From Pseudomonas mosselii (GTDB taxonomy: Bacteria > Pseudomonadota > Gammaproteobacteria > Pseudomonadales > Pseudomonadaceae): a stretch of 64,000 bases of DNA. The notes beneath the pieces are model-generated. The model ran no database searches, was not told the origin of the DNA, and worked only from the letters and a program-made list of their open reading frames with translations. Positions 36,781 through 46,519 of this stretch are shown here, one piece after another. The position numbers and the translations under genes were made by a program. Position 1 is the first letter of the stretch. The number at the start of each line of letters is the position of its first letter. Location of the stretch: positions 62,001 through 126,000 of the forward strand of contig NZ_QJRP01000006.1 in NCBI RefSeq assembly GCF_003205295.1, written 5' to 3'.

Positions 36781-37122
36781 TCAGCCAGCGGGCCTCTTGA
36801 TCACAGGTGCTGACTCGATGCCATCGAGCATCGCCTCCACCAACCCCTCCGCCATTTCCAGCGAATGCAGGCTTGACCAGTACATGCCACGCCCCTCGTC
36901 GCGCAGGTGGTCGAGTGCCTTGATGCCGGTGTCGTAGGCGCAGCGCAGGTAGAGCGCTACGTGTACCAGGGCGTCGTGGGCTTCGATGTTGGGATTTACG
37001 GTGAAAAGCGGCGGGTGGCCGGCGTCGCAGCGGCCGAAGGGGTGGCAGCTGCACACGGGGTGGTAAACCGGGAGAGATCTCAAATCCCGGCAGGCAAAAA
37101 GCCTCCCGCATGCAGCCGCCAT
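36781..37122 (-). CDS. DUF3077 family protein, 5' end atypical
   Basis: 113 residues if started at ATG 37122. The core PFGRCDAGHPPLFTVNPNIEAHDALVHVALYLRCAYDTGI and YWSSLHSLEMAEGLVEAML fits the DUF3077 pattern seen in Pseudomonas. The first 28 or so residues (AAACGRLFACRDLRSLPVYHP) do not look like the family and are encoded across one arm of a long inverted repeat; no ribosome site is at the right distance. The gene may start further in, for example at a GTG near residue 24, or be a 5'-rearranged remnant. Function unknown. Confidence 0.6.
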   Translation of the reverse strand: MAAACGRLFACRDLRSLPVYHPVCSCHPFGRCDAGHPPLFTVNPNIEAHDALVHVALYLRCAYDTGIKALDHLRDEGRGMYWSSLHSLEMAEGLVEAMLDGIESAPVIKRPAG

Positions 37123-37162
37123 TGACTGCCAAGATCTCTCCCTGCTCGGGTTACCACACCCG
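37057..37162. repeat. Long imperfect inverted repeat at the DUF3077 start
   Basis: The left arm GGGGTGGTAAACCGGGAGAG with ATCT (37057-37080) matches the inverse of the right arm at 37131-37162, which reads AGATCTCTCCC, then TGCT, then CGGGTTACCACACC. The right arm has a 4-base addition. The spacer is about 50 bases and contains the proposed ATG. Confidence 0.75.
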
Positions 37163-37311
37163 ATCGCCAAGCTATTCGGCGACGGTCTGGAGCCTAGAGG
37201 CAAGCGTTCCCACTGAGAAGGTAATGGCAGTCGACAGACTGCGTAGGATATTTCTCTGAATTCAGAATGGGCAGCCATCTGGGTGCAAATCAGAAAAATC
37301 GGCGGAAATTC

Positions 37312-37454
37312 TGGGGCCGCTTTGCGGCCCTTTCCGACCGGTCCGACGCCTCGGCAAGGCCGCTCCCACAGGTTACAGCGCCAAGCCTGAGAGCTGCGCT
37401 TTACCTGTGGGAGCGGCCTTGTGTCGCGAAACGAGGGCGAAGCCCTCGCCAGCG
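37312..37454. repeat. REP pair with variant arm
   Basis: The left unit is the TCCGACCGGTCCGACGCC variant, nearly identical to the one at 1201-1260. The right unit has the common core then the GAGGGCGAAGCCCTC stem. With the inverted repeat it fills the 335-base gap upstream of the DUF3077 gene. Confidence 0.85.
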
Positions 37455-37457
37455 GTA

Positions 37458-38015
37458 TCAACCCGGACGCACGACCTCGCCGGTCGCCAGGTCGCGAATC
37501 AGGCTCGGGTTCTTCCGCCCACCCAACGCCCCACCCAGCACCATGTCCAGCTCGTTGTGGAAATACTGCTCCACCCGCAACCGGCTCTTGGCCGCCGGCC
37601 GCCCGGCCGGGTTGCAGGAGGTGGAGATCAACGGCCCCACCAACGCGCACAGCTCCCGCACCTGTGGATGATCGCTGACTCGCAGCGCCACGGTGTCGTG
37701 CTGCCCGGTCACCCACTCGGGCAGCAGGCCCTGGTGCGGCACCAGCCAGGTGTTAGGCCCAGGCCAAGTGGCGCTCATGCGGTCGATCCAGTCCTGGGGG
37801 AAATCCTCGAACAGAAAGTCGAACTGGCGAATGTTGTCGGCGACCAAAATCAGCCCTTTATCCACAGGCCGCGACTTGAGCGCCAGCAGGCGATACACTG
37901 CGTCCTCGTTCCATGGGTCGCAGCCCAGGCCCCAGACCGCTTCCGTCGGATAGGCAATCACCGCACCCGCCTTCACCTCGCGCGCGGCTTGTTGCACACG
38001 CCAACTGCTCACCAT
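37458..38015 (-). CDS. tsaC: Threonylcarbamoyl-AMP synthase (YrdC/Sua5 family)
   Basis: 185 residues. Makes TC-AMP for the t6A modification of ANN-decoding tRNAs. Motifs: [18 protein letters not shown] with the KxR-type [12 protein letters not shown], and [12 protein letters not shown]. Short TsaC form without the Sua5 C-terminal domain. Lies 39 bases after dprA in the same orientation and contains a DnaA-box 9-mer at 37858-37866. Confidence 0.95.
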   Translation of the reverse strand: MVSSWRVQQAAREVKAGAVIAYPTEAVWGLGCDPWNEDAVYRLLALKSRPVDKGLILVADNIRQFDFLFEDFPQDWIDRMSATWPGPNTWLVPHQGLLPEWVTGQHDTVALRVSDHPQVRELCALVGPLISTSCNPAGRPAAKSRLRVEQYFHNELDMVLGGALGGRKNPSLIRDLATGEVVRPG

Positions 38016-38054
38016 TTTCCGTCTCTCCGCATAAACGCCGTGCGCGCAGTGTAC

Positions 38055-39152
38055 TTAGCCGGCACGGGCAAACCAACGCCCGGCTTCATTGCTCACCCGG
38101 CCTTCGAGCTCCAGCTCGGTGAGACTGGCGAGCACCTGTGCCAGTGGCAGGCCGCTGCTCTGGGCCAGGCCCTCGCTGGTGTGGGGGGCAGCGTGGAGCA
38201 GGGCGAGCAGGGGATGGGCGGGTTTATCCACAACTGCAGGCGGCAGGTTCTGCCAACCGCGCAGGCTGTCGAGGATCTGCTCCACGCTTTCCACCAGCAG
38301 CGCACCATCGCGGATCAACTGATGGCAGCCCTTGGCGCCGGGGTGATGAATGGACCCAGGAATCGCATACACCTCCCGCCCCTGTTCGGCGGCAAGCCGT
38401 GCGGTGATCAACGAGCCACTGGCCAGGCTGGCCTCGACCACCAGCACACCTAGCGACAAGCCGCTGATGATCCGGTTACGGCGCGGGAAGTTGCCGGCCA
38501 GCGGCCCGGCGTCCAACGGGTACTCGGAAACCAGGGCGCTGCCACTGTCGAGCATTGCCCGTGCCAGGTCACGGTGGCGCTGTGGATAAAGTTTTTGCAA
38601 GCCCGTGCCGAGCACCCCGATAGTGTGCCCGCCGGCCTTCAAAGCGGCCCGATGAGCGGCACCGTCAACGCCGAGCGCCAGCCCGCTAGTGATGGTGAAA
38701 CCGGCCTGGGACAGGTATCGGGAAAACGCACCTGCGGTATCCAATGCGGGAGGTGAAGCACGCCTGCTGCCCACGATCGCCAGTTGCGGTTGTTCGAGCA
38801 AAGCGGGGTCGCCCGCGACGAACAACAGCGGCGGCGGATCGTCTATCTCGGCCAGCAGTGCCGGGTAGCCAAGCCCGTCCCACATCAGTAAATGCTGGCC
38901 AGGACGCTCTAGCCAGCGCATTGCAGCCAATGCGCCATCGCGCACTTGCGGGCTGCGGCGGGCGTCTATACTGGCAGCCTTAAGTCCCAATGCATGCCAG
39001 GCGCTGGCCGGCGCGCTGAGGGCCGACGAGGCACTGCCGAACGCTTCGATGAGGGTATGGAAACGACGCAAGCCAATATCCGGAAGGCTATGAAGACGCA
39101 GCCGCGCCTCCAGTTCCGCAGGCGGACAAGGCGACGAACGGGATGGGTTCAT
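38055..39152 (-). CDS. dprA: DNA-processing protein DprA (Smf)
   Basis: 365 residues. Binds incoming single-stranded DNA and loads RecA during transformation. N-terminal helix-hairpin-helix-like part, a Rossmann DNA-binding core (QLAIVGSRRASPPALDTAGAFSRYL, SGLALGVDGAAHRAALKAGG, FPRRNRIISGLSLGVLVVEA), and a C-terminal winged-helix (SEGLAQSSGLPLAQVLASLTELELEGRV). Divergent from def with a 208-base gap. Two DnaA-box 9-mers lie inside the gene (38224, 38581). Confidence 0.95.
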   Translation of the reverse strand: MNPSRSSPCPPAELEARLRLHSLPDIGLRRFHTLIEAFGSASSALSAPASAWHALGLKAASIDARRSPQVRDGALAAMRWLERPGQHLLMWDGLGYPALLAEIDDPPPLLFVAGDPALLEQPQLAIVGSRRASPPALDTAGAFSRYLSQAGFTITSGLALGVDGAAHRAALKAGGHTIGVLGTGLQKLYPQRHRDLARAMLDSGSALVSEYPLDAGPLAGNFPRRNRIISGLSLGVLVVEASLASGSLITARLAAEQGREVYAIPGSIHHPGAKGCHQLIRDGALLVESVEQILDSLRGWQNLPPAVVDKPAHPLLALLHAAPHTSEGLAQSSGLPLAQVLASLTELELEGRVSNEAGRWFARAG

Positions 39153-39360
39153 GGTGGATCATCCTTGATCGACAGGGGGCCAGATACGTGGCACAACCTG
39201 TGGATAACTTTGTGAGTAACACTTTGAAAAGCTGTCCATGAAATGGCAGCTATCAAGCCCATAGAGACCCTAGCCAAGCTTCACAGGTGCCGAACGCCCC
39301 ATTTCCCTTTATTATGTGTGCTCAGTTTTCAACCGACCGCACAGTGACTGCCTGACCGCC
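39153..39360. promoter_or_regulatory. dprA-def divergent intergenic region
   Basis: 208 bases holding promoters for dprA and def. It contains a DnaA-box 9-mer (39199-39207) and an AT-rich tract before def (TTCCCTTTATTATGTG near 39304). No LysM-domain gene is found here, in contrast to my memory of other pseudomonads. Confidence 0.55.
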
Positions 39361-39867
39361 ATGGCCATTTTGAACATTCTCGAATTCCCCGATCCGCGCC
39401 TGCGCACCATCGCCAAACCGGTGACGGAGTTCGACGACGCCCTGAGCCAGCTGATCGACGACATGTTCGAGACCATGTACGAGGCGCCCGGCATCGGCCT
39501 GGCCGCCACCCAGGTCAACGTACACAAGCAGGTCGTGGTGATGGACCTGAGCGAAGACCGCAGCGAGCCGCGGGTGTTCATCAACCCCACGGTCGAGGAA
39601 CTGACCCACGACATGGGCCAGTACCAGGAAGGCTGCCTGTCGGTGCCCGGCTTCTACGAGAACGTCGACCGCCCGTTGCGCGTGCGGGTCAAGGCCCAGG
39701 ACCGCGACGGCAAACCCTACGAGCTGGAGGCCGAAGGCCTGCTGGCCGTGTGCGTGCAGCACGAGTTCGATCACCTCAACGGCAAGCTGTTCGTCGACTA
39801 CCTGTCCCAGCTCAAACGCGACCGGATCAAGAAGAAGCTGGAAAAGCAGCACCGCCAGCAAGCCTGA
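39361..39867 (+). CDS. def: Peptide deformylase
   Basis: 168 residues. Removes the formyl group from nascent proteins. All three motifs are present: GIGLAATQ (45-51), EGCLSVP with the metal ligand C92, and QHEFDH with H134, E135, H138. The start is ATG 39361; the frame is open further upstream but the family N-terminus [14 protein letters not shown] begins here. Followed by a terminator and fmt. Confidence 0.98.
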   Translation: MAILNILEFPDPRLRTIAKPVTEFDDALSQLIDDMFETMYEAPGIGLAATQVNVHKQVVVMDLSEDRSEPRVFINPTVEELTHDMGQYQEGCLSVPGFYENVDRPLRVRVKAQDRDGKPYELEAEGLLAVCVQHEFDHLNGKLFVDYLSQLKRDRIKKKLEKQHRQQA

Positions 39868-39881
39868 TCCCCACCTTCCAG

Positions 39882-39912
39882 AAGGCTTGCTCCGGCAAGC
39901 CTTTTTCTTTTT
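39882..39912 (+). terminator. Rho-independent terminator between def and fmt
   Basis: Stem AAGGCTTGC/GCAAGCCTT with a TCCG loop and a T-rich tail (TTTTTCTTTTT). It lies between two genes usually regarded as one operon. Confidence 0.85.
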
Positions 39913-39929
39913 GAAGAAGCGAGAACTCC

Positions 39930-40862
39930 ATGCGCATCGTCTTCGCAGGCACTCCAGAGTTTGCCGCCGAACACCTCAAGGCCCTGCTCGACAGCCCGTA
40001 CGAGATCGTGGCCGTCTACACCCAGCCCGACCGCCCGGCCGGCCGTGGCCAGAAGCTCATGCCGAGCGCGGTCAAGGCGCTGGCCGTGGCCCATGACATC
40101 CCGGTGTACCAACCGCAGACCCTGCGCAATGCCGATGCACAAGCTGAACTCGCCGCACTGAGGCCAGACCTGATGGTGGTGGTCGCCTACGGCCTGATCC
40201 TGCCGCAAGTAGTGCTGGATATCCCGCGCCTGGGCTGCATCAACAGCCACGCCTCCCTGCTGCCACGCTGGCGCGGTGCGGCACCGATCCAGCGCGCCGT
40301 GGAAGCCGGCGACGCCGAGAGCGGCGTGACCGTGATGCGCATGGAAGCAGGCCTGGATACCGGCCCGATGCTGCTCAAGGTGGTCACCCCGATCAGCGCC
40401 GAGGATACCGGCGGCACCCTGCACGACCGCCTCGCCACCATGGGCCCGGGCGCCGTGGTGCAGGCCATTGCCGGCCTGGCCGATGGCAGCCTGCAAGGTG
40501 AAGTCCAGGACGATGCCCTGGCCACTTATGCACACAAGCTGAACAAGGACGAGGCGCGCATCGACTGGAGCCGCCCTGCCGTCGAGCTGGAGCGCCTGAT
40601 CCGTGCCTTCAACCCCTGGCCGGTGTGCCACAGCACCCTCGACGGCGAAAGCGTGAAGGTGCTGGCCGCCAACTTGTCCACAGGCAAGGGTGCCCCCGGC
40701 GAAATCCTCTCTGCCAGCAAGGACGGCTTGGTCGTCGCCTGCGGTGACGGCGCCCTGAGCCTGACCCGCCTGCAACTGCCCGGCGGCAAGGCCCTGGCCT
40801 TCAGCGACCTGTTCAACAGCCGCCGCGAGAAGTTCGCCAGCGGCAAGGTGCTTGGCCAATGA
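39930..40862 (+). CDS. fmt: Methionyl-tRNA formyltransferase
   Basis: 310 residues. Formylates initiator Met-tRNA using 10-formyl-THF. Signature [18 protein letters not shown] with the catalytic N and H, then a downstream DTGPML with the catalytic aspartate. C-terminal OB-like tRNA-binding domain. Ends with a 4-base overlap with rsmB. Confidence 0.97.
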   Translation: MRIVFAGTPEFAAEHLKALLDSPYEIVAVYTQPDRPAGRGQKLMPSAVKALAVAHDIPVYQPQTLRNADAQAELAALRPDLMVVVAYGLILPQVVLDIPRLGCINSHASLLPRWRGAAPIQRAVEAGDAESGVTVMRMEAGLDTGPMLLKVVTPISAEDTGGTLHDRLATMGPGAVVQAIAGLADGSLQGEVQDDALATYAHKLNKDEARIDWSRPAVELERLIRAFNPWPVCHSTLDGESVKVLAANLSTGKGAPGEILSASKDGLVVACGDGALSLTRLQLPGGKALAFSDLFNSRREKFASGKVLGQ

Positions 40863-42169
40863 ACCCTCGCCTGGCCGCCGCCCGTGCCCTTGCCGCCGTG
40901 CTCAGCGGCAAGGCCTCGCTGAACAGCTCGTTGCCGGCGCAACTGGACAAGGTCGAAGAGCGCGACCGTGGCCTGACTCAAGACCTTGCCTTCGGTACCG
41001 CCCGTTGGCAGCCACGCCTCGACCTGCTGGCCGCGCAACTGCTGCAGAAGCCGTTCAAGGCCGCCGATGCCGATGTGCAGGCGCTGCTGCTGGTCGGCCT
41101 GTACCAGCTGTTCTACACGCGCATCCCGGCCCACGCCGCCATTGGTGAAACGGTCGGCTGCGCCGACAAGCTCAAGAAGCCGTGGGCAAAGGGGCTGCTC
41201 AACGCCGTGCTGCGCCGCGCCCAGCGTGAAGGCGAGGAGCTGCTCGCCGGCATGGAACGCGACCCCGTGGTACGCACCGCACACCCGCGCTGGCTGCAGA
41301 AGGCGCTGAAAACGTTCTGGCCGGAGCAATGGGAAGCCATCTGCGCCGCCAACAACGCCCACCCGCCGATGATCCTGCGGATCAACCGCCGCCACCACAC
41401 CCGCGACGCCTACCTGGTGCTGCTGGCCGAGGCCGGCATCCAGGCCAGCGCCTGCCAGTTCAGCCGCGACGGTATCGTCCTGGCCGAAGCCTGCAACGTA
41501 CGTGGTTTGCCGGGCTTCGCCGACGGCTGGGTGAGCGTGCAGGACGAAGCCGCGCAACTGTCCGCCGACCTGCTCGAACTGGCCCCCGGCCAGCGCGTGC
41601 TCGACGCCTGCTGCGCCCCGGGCGGCAAGACCTGCCACCTGCTGGAAGCCGAACCTGGCCTGGCCCACATGGTCGCCATCGACCTGGAAGCCAAACGCCT
41701 GGCCCGCGTGCGCGAGAACCTCGACCGCCTCAAGCTCGACGCCGAGCTGATCGCCTGCGACGCCCGTGAAACCGCCAGCTGGTGGGACGGCAAACCGTTC
41801 CAGCGCATCCTGCTCGATGCGCCCTGCTCGGCCACCGGCGTGATCCGCCGCCACCCGGACATCAAGCTGACCCGCCAGGCCGAGGACATCCCGGCACTGG
41901 CCGCGCTGCAAGGCGAGCTGCTCGATGCCCTGTGGCCGACCCTGGAAGTAGGCGGCATGCTGCTCTACGCCACCTGCTCGAGCCTGCCAACCGAGAACAC
42001 CGAAGTGATCGACGCCTTCCTCGCCCGCACCCCCGGTGCCCGCGAGCTGGACCTGGCCACCGAGGCCGGCCTGCGCCAGCCCCACGGCCGCCAGCTGCTG
42101 GCCCAGGAAGGCGGTCACGACGGGTTCTACTATGCCAAGCTGATCAAGATCGCCGCCTCGCGCGGGTAA
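40859..42169 (+). CDS. rsmB: 16S rRNA m5C967 methyltransferase RsmB
   Basis: 436 residues. NusB-like N-terminal domain followed by the SAM-dependent methyltransferase domain. Motifs: [13 protein letters not shown] (SAM), [19 protein letters not shown] with the first catalytic cysteine and [11 protein letters not shown] with the nucleophilic cysteine. Its ATG overlaps the fmt stop (ATGA). Also called sun or fmu. Confidence 0.96.
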   Translation: MNPRLAAARALAAVLSGKASLNSSLPAQLDKVEERDRGLTQDLAFGTARWQPRLDLLAAQLLQKPFKAADADVQALLLVGLYQLFYTRIPAHAAIGETVGCADKLKKPWAKGLLNAVLRRAQREGEELLAGMERDPVVRTAHPRWLQKALKTFWPEQWEAICAANNAHPPMILRINRRHHTRDAYLVLLAEAGIQASACQFSRDGIVLAEACNVRGLPGFADGWVSVQDEAAQLSADLLELAPGQRVLDACCAPGGKTCHLLEAEPGLAHMVAIDLEAKRLARVRENLDRLKLDAELIACDARETASWWDGKPFQRILLDAPCSATGVIRRHPDIKLTRQAEDIPALAALQGELLDALWPTLEVGGMLLYATCSSLPTENTEVIDAFLARTPGARELDLATEAGLRQPHGRQLLAQEGGHDGFYYAKLIKIAASRG

Positions 42170-42196
42170 AGAACAAAAAAGGGTAGGGAGTAGCGG

Positions 42197-43570
42197 ATGA
42201 AGATCATCATCCTCGGCGCAGGCCAGGTCGGCGGTACCCTGGCAGAGCACCTGGCCAGCGAAGCCAACGACATCACCGTGGTCGATACCGACAGCGAGCG
42301 CCTGCGCGACCTGGGCGATCGCCTGGACATCCGCACCGTGCAGGGCCGCGCCTCGCTGCCGACGGTGCTGCGCCAGGCCGGCGCCGACGACGCCGACATG
42401 CTGGTGGCGGTGACCAACAGCGACGAGACCAACATGGTCGCCTGCCAGGTGGCCTACTCGCTGTTCCACACCCCGACCAAGATCGCCCGGGTGCGCGAGT
42501 CGGCCTACCTGACCCGCGAGGAGCTGTTCGACAACGACCATATTCCGGTGGATGTGCTGATCAGCCCCGAGCAGGTGGTAACCAACTACATCAAACGCCT
42601 GATCGAGCACCCGGGTTCGTTGCAGGTGATCGACTTCGCCGAGGGCAAGGCCCAACTGGTGGCGGTCAGGGCCTACTACGGCGGCCCGCTGGTGGGCCAG
42701 CAACTGCGCCAGATCCGCGCCCACATGCCCAATGTCGACACCCGCGTGGCGGCGATCTTCCGTCGCGACCGGCCGATCACGCCCCAGGGCGACACGGTGA
42801 TCGAGGCCGACGACGAGGTGTTCTTCATCGCCGCGAAAAAAGACATCCGTGCGGTGATGGGCGAGCTGCGCCGTATCGACGAGACCAACAAACGCGTGGT
42901 CATCGCCGGCGGCGGACAGATCGGCGAGCGCCTGGCCGAGGCCATCGAGAGCCGCTACCAGGTGAAGATCATCGAGATGAACCCGGCGCGCTGCCGCTAC
43001 CTCTCCGACACCCTCGAAAGCACCGTGGTGCTGCAGGGCAGCGCCTCCGACCGCGACCTGATGCTCGAAGAGAACATCGCCGACGCCGACATCTTCCTGG
43101 CGCTGACCAACGACGACGAGGCCAACATCATGTCGTCGCTGCTGGCCAAGCGCCTGGGCTCGCGCAAGGTGATGACCATCATCAACAACCCGGCCTACGT
43201 CGACCTGGTGCAGGGCGGCGAGATCGACATCGCCATCAGCCCGCAGCTGGCCACCATCGGCACCCTGCTGGCCCACGTGCGCCGCGGCGATATCGTCAGC
43301 GTGCACTCGCTGCGCCGCGGCGCGGCCGAGGCCATCGAGGCGGTGGCCCATGGCGACTCGAAGTCGAGCAAAGTGGTGGGCAAGGCCATCGAGGACATCT
43401 CGTTGCCGCCGGGCACCACCATCGGCGCGATCATCCGCGACGAGGAGGTGCTGATCGCCCATGACGACACGGTGATCGAGTCGGGCGACCATGTGATCCT
43501 GTTCGTTGTGGATAAAAAGCATATTCGGGACGTGGAGAAGCTGTTCCACGTGGGCCTGAGTTTCTTCTAG
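42197..43570 (+). CDS. trkA: Trk potassium uptake regulator TrkA
   Basis: 457 residues. Peripheral NAD-binding subunit of the Trk K+ channel. Two RCK halves each with a Rossmann loop: [16 protein letters not shown] (residues 4-18) and [17 protein letters not shown] (about 234-250), each followed by a TrkA-C domain. ATG 42197 has GGGAGTAG upstream. A DnaA-box 9-mer lies near the 3' end (43507) and a half parS-like match at 43552 is rejected. Confidence 0.97.
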   Translation: MKIIILGAGQVGGTLAEHLASEANDITVVDTDSERLRDLGDRLDIRTVQGRASLPTVLRQAGADDADMLVAVTNSDETNMVACQVAYSLFHTPTKIARVRESAYLTREELFDNDHIPVDVLISPEQVVTNYIKRLIEHPGSLQVIDFAEGKAQLVAVRAYYGGPLVGQQLRQIRAHMPNVDTRVAAIFRRDRPITPQGDTVIEADDEVFFIAAKKDIRAVMGELRRIDETNKRVVIAGGGQIGERLAEAIESRYQVKIIEMNPARCRYLSDTLESTVVLQGSASDRDLMLEENIADADIFLALTNDDEANIMSSLLAKRLGSRKVMTIINNPAYVDLVQGGEIDIAISPQLATIGTLLAHVRRGDIVSVHSLRRGAAEAIEAVAHGDSKSSKVVGKAIEDISLPPGTTIGAIIRDEEVLIAHDDTVIESGDHVILFVVDKKHIRDVEKLFHVGLSFF

Positions 43571-43581
43571 GAGGGAAGGGC

Positions 43582-43890
43582 ATGCGCGAATCGCTGGAAA
43601 AGATGCTGGCCAAGGGTGTGGATAACCCGCTGCTGAGGTTCGGGCTGGGCAAGGCCTGGCTGGACGAGGGCAATGGGGCTGAAGCGGTGGTACACCTGGC
43701 TGCCTGTGTGAAGCAGGATCCGAAGTACTCGGCGGCGTGGAAGCTGCTGGGGAAGGCGTATCAGTTGAGCGGGGATCTGGACGGCGCGCGCAAGGCCTGG
43801 GAAGAGGGGATCGTCGCGGCGCAGGCCCATGGCGACAAGCAGGCCGAGAAAGAGATGACCGTTTTTCTCAAGAAGCTGAACAAGGCTTGA
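43582..43890 (+). CDS. Small TPR-like protein downstream of trkA
   Basis: 102 residues. One or two tetratricopeptide-like repeats: LRFGLGKAWLDEGNGAEAVVHLAACVKQDPKYSAAWKLLGKAYQLSGDLDGARKAWEEGI in pieces fits the TPR consensus. Soluble. ATG 43582 has AGGAGG. Likely cotranscribed with trkA (11-base gap). A binding-scaffold role is inferred; partner unknown. Confidence 0.85.
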   Translation: MRESLEKMLAKGVDNPLLRFGLGKAWLDEGNGAEAVVHLAACVKQDPKYSAAWKLLGKAYQLSGDLDGARKAWEEGIVAAQAHGDKQAEKEMTVFLKKLNKA

Positions 43891-43895
43891 AATCG

Positions 43896-44000
43896 CCGGG
43901 GCTGCTTTGCAGCCCATCGCGACACAAGGCCGCTCCTACAGGGGATTGCGGTCGCCTGTAGGAGCGGCCTTGCGTCGCGAAAGGGGCGCAAAGCGCCCCC
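43896..44000. repeat. REP pair (inverted)
   Basis: Two inverted common-type units (ATCGCGACACAAGGCCGCTC and GTAGGAGCGGCCTTGCGTCG). Between convergent TPR and acyltransferase genes. Confidence 0.86.
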
Positions 44001-44007
44001 AACAATC

Positions 44008-44895
44008 TCAATACCAGCGCGCCTCACCCGCCGGGCGCTTCTTGAAGCGCTTCATGCTCCACATGTACTGGCTCGGATACTCGCGTACATAACGCTCGAC
44101 CACCTTGCTCATGGCCGCCGCCGATTCAGTCACATCGGTGCTGTACATCGCTTCCGGCGCCGCTTCCAGGAATACCTTGAAGCCCGACCCATCCGGCAAC
44201 CGCAGCGCATGCAGGAAAACACCCACCGCCTTGCCGCCAGCCAGCATGTTCGGCACGAACTTGCTGGTCAGCGCCTGGGTGCCGAGGAACGGCACGAACA
44301 CACCCGCCGACTCGGCCGGCTCCGGGTCGGCCGGAATCCCCACCTGGCCACCCCGACGCACTTCCTTGATCACGCTGAGAATGCCTTCCTTGGTCGAAGG
44401 CGCCACGCGGTTGCCCATCTGTACGCGCTGTTCACGCAACAGGTCATCCACCGCCTTCAGCTTCGGCGGGCGGTAGAAGATGATCGGTTTGCACTGGTTG
44501 CAATAGAAGTGGTTGAGCACTTCCCAGTTGCCCAGGTGGCTGGTGATGCCCACCACGCCCTTGCCCGAGGCCAGGGCCTGCTCCAGCACTTCCAGGCCGT
44601 GCACTTCCTTGACCAGATCCAGCGAGCGCTGCGGCGGCCAGATCCAGGCACAGGCGCTCTCGACGAACGACTTGCCGATGTCCTTCAACGCGCGGCCAAC
44701 CAGCTGCTCGCGCTCGACCGGGTCCATCTCCGGGAAACACTTGGCCAGGTTGATGCGCACGACATTGCGCGAGCCATTGGGGATTTTCCACATCAGCCAG
44801 CCGATACCGGCACCGACGCGCTGCACAGCGCTCCAGGGCAGCTTGGCAAACAGGCGCAGCACCCCGACCATCAGGGCGCCCTTGAACTTTTCCAC
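44008..44895 (-). CDS. Lipid A biosynthesis acyltransferase (LpxL/HtrB type)
   Basis: 295 residues from the GTG at 44895 (AAGGAA upstream). LABLAT family: N-terminal membrane helix, the catalytic HX4E motif in GITSHLGNWEVLNHF and the acceptor segment FYRPPKLKAVDD. Adds a secondary acyl chain to lipid A at the inner membrane. It corresponds to htrB next to tag in P. aeruginosa from memory. Confidence 0.91.
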   Translation of the reverse strand: MEKFKGALMVGVLRLFAKLPWSAVQRVGAGIGWLMWKIPNGSRNVVRINLAKCFPEMDPVEREQLVGRALKDIGKSFVESACAWIWPPQRSLDLVKEVHGLEVLEQALASGKGVVGITSHLGNWEVLNHFYCNQCKPIIFYRPPKLKAVDDLLREQRVQMGNRVAPSTKEGILSVIKEVRRGGQVGIPADPEPAESAGVFVPFLGTQALTSKFVPNMLAGGKAVGVFLHALRLPDGSGFKVFLEAAPEAMYSTDVTESAAAMSKVVERYVREYPSQYMWSMKRFKKRPAGEARWY

Positions 44896-44936
44896 AGGCG
44901 AATTCCTTATTTCAGCAAGGCGCGCATTGTACCCCG

Positions 44937-45488
44937 TCAGCGCACCAGCGCGGCGTAGCGATCGCAGTCGGTGGTGTGGTCCATGACCATGCCGGTGGCC
45001 TGCATGAAGGCGTAGCAGATGGTCGGCCCGACAAAGGTGAAGCCGGCCTTCTGCAGGGCCTTGCTCATGGCCTTGGCTTCGTCGGTGACCGCCGGCACGT
45101 CGCCGCGCCCCTGGAAATGATTGATCTTCGGCGCGCCGCCGACGAACGACCACAACCACTCTGCCGGGTTATCCACAGCCAGCCAGGCCTGGGCGTTGCG
45201 GCGCACGGCCTTGAGCTTGAGGCGGTTGCGGATGATGCCGGGATCAAGCATCAGCTCCTCGATGCGTTCGTCGCTCAGGCGCGCCAGTTTCACCGGGTCG
45301 AAACCATCCAGCACCTGGCGATAGCGTTCACGTTTCTTCAATACCGTGATCCACGACAACCCCGCCTGGAACCCTTCGAGCAAAAGCATCTCGAAGAGCA
45401 ACGCCGGATCGCGCTGCGGCGTTCCCCACTCGTGGTCGTGATAGGCCTGATACAACGGATCGTCGGAACACCAAAAGCAGCGTGGCAT
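44937..45488 (-). CDS. tag: 3-methyladenine DNA glycosylase I
   Basis: 183 residues. Base-excision enzyme for 3-methyladenine. N-terminal zinc residues C4 and H17, and C-terminal H171 and C175 (MDHTTDC), match the Tag zinc snap. The catalytic glutamate is in LLLEGFQAGLSW. It holds a DnaA-box 9-mer at 45169-45177. Divergent from glyQ. Confidence 0.95.
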   Translation of the reverse strand: MPRCFWCSDDPLYQAYHDHEWGTPQRDPALLFEMLLLEGFQAGLSWITVLKKRERYRQVLDGFDPVKLARLSDERIEELMLDPGIIRNRLKLKAVRRNAQAWLAVDNPAEWLWSFVGGAPKINHFQGRGDVPAVTDEAKAMSKALQKAGFTFVGPTICYAFMQATGMVMDHTTDCDRYAALVR

Positions 45489-45571
45489 AAGGCTCCAATA
45501 ACGTAGAGGGCGAGGCGAATCGGGTATACTCCCGCTCTTTACATCCGCATCCCCAGATACAGGTGAATTTC

Positions 45572-46519
45572 GTGAGCCAGCCTACGCCAGCCGTGCGTAC
45601 CTTCCAAGACCTGATCCTCGCCCTGCAGAACTACTGGGCCGAGCAAGGTTGTGTGGTACTTCAGCCCTACGATATGGAAGTAGGCGCCGGCACTTTCCAC
45701 ACCGCTACCTTCCTGCGCGCCGTCGGCCCGGAGACCTGGAACGCCGCCTACGTGCAGCCCAGCCGTCGTCCTGCCGACGGGCGGTATGGCGAAAACCCCA
45801 ACCGCCTGCAGCACTACTACCAGTTCCAGGTGGTGCTCAAGCCGAACCCGGCCAACTTCCAGGAGCTGTACCTCGGCTCGCTGAAAGCCATCGGCCTGGA
45901 CCCGCTGGTTCACGACATCCGCTTCGTCGAAGACAACTGGGAATCGCCGACCCTGGGCGCCTGGGGCCTGGGTTGGGAAATCTGGCTGAACGGCATGGAG
46001 GTGACCCAGTTCACCTACTTCCAGCAGGTCGGCGGCATCGAGTGCTATCCGGTCACCGGTGAAATCACCTACGGCCTGGAGCGACTGGCCATGTACCTGC
46101 AGGGCGTGGACTCGGTCTACGACCTGGTGTGGGCCGACGGGCCGTTCGGCAAGGTCACCTACGGCGACGTGTTCCACCAGAACGAAGTGGAGCAGTCGAC
46201 CTACAACTTCGAGCACGCCAACGTCGAGAAACTGTTCGAGCTGTTCGACTTCTACGAAAGCGAAGCGAACCGCCTGATCAAGCTGGACCTGCCGCTGCCG
46301 ACCTACGAAATGGTCCTGAAGGCCTCGCACACCTTCAACTTGCTGGACGCCCGCCGCGCCATCTCGGTGACCGAGCGCCAGCGTTACATCCTGCGCGTGC
46401 GTACCCTGGCCCGGGACGTGGCGCAAAGCTATCTGCAAGCCCGTGCACGCCTGGGCTTCCCGATGGCCTCTCCCGAACTGCGTGATGAAGTGTTGGCTAA
46501 GCTGGAGGCTGCACAATGA
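45572..46519 (+). CDS. glyQ: Glycyl-tRNA synthetase alpha subunit
   Basis: 315 residues from the GTG at 45572 ([18 protein letters not shown]), with AGGTG six bases upstream. Class II catalytic subunit of the bacterial alpha2beta2 GlyRS. Motifs: [53 protein letters not shown]. Overlaps glyS by 4 bases. Confidence 0.97.
   Translation: MSQPTPAVRTFQDLILALQNYWAEQGCVVLQPYDMEVGAGTFHTATFLRAVGPETWNAAYVQPSRRPADGRYGENPNRLQHYYQFQVVLKPNPANFQELYLGSLKAIGLDPLVHDIRFVEDNWESPTLGAWGLGWEIWLNGMEVTQFTYFQQVGGIECYPVTGEITYGLERLAMYLQGVDSVYDLVWADGPFGKVTYGDVFHQNEVEQSTYNFEHANVEKLFELFDFYESEANRLIKLDLPLPTYEMVLKASHTFNLLDARRAISVTERQRYILRVRTLARDVAQSYLQARARLGFPMASPELRDEVLAKLEAAQ

Noticed and set aside
40526..43549. 1007-codon open frame on the minus strand under fmt, rsmB and trkA
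   Set aside because: Composition is repetitive Gln/Val/His/Gly typical of mirrored GC3-rich coding; the three plus-strand genes are certain.
43552..43567. parS-like half site in trkA
   Set aside because: TGTTCCACGTGG is followed by GCCT, so the right half lacks the GAACA part; explained by coding sequence.
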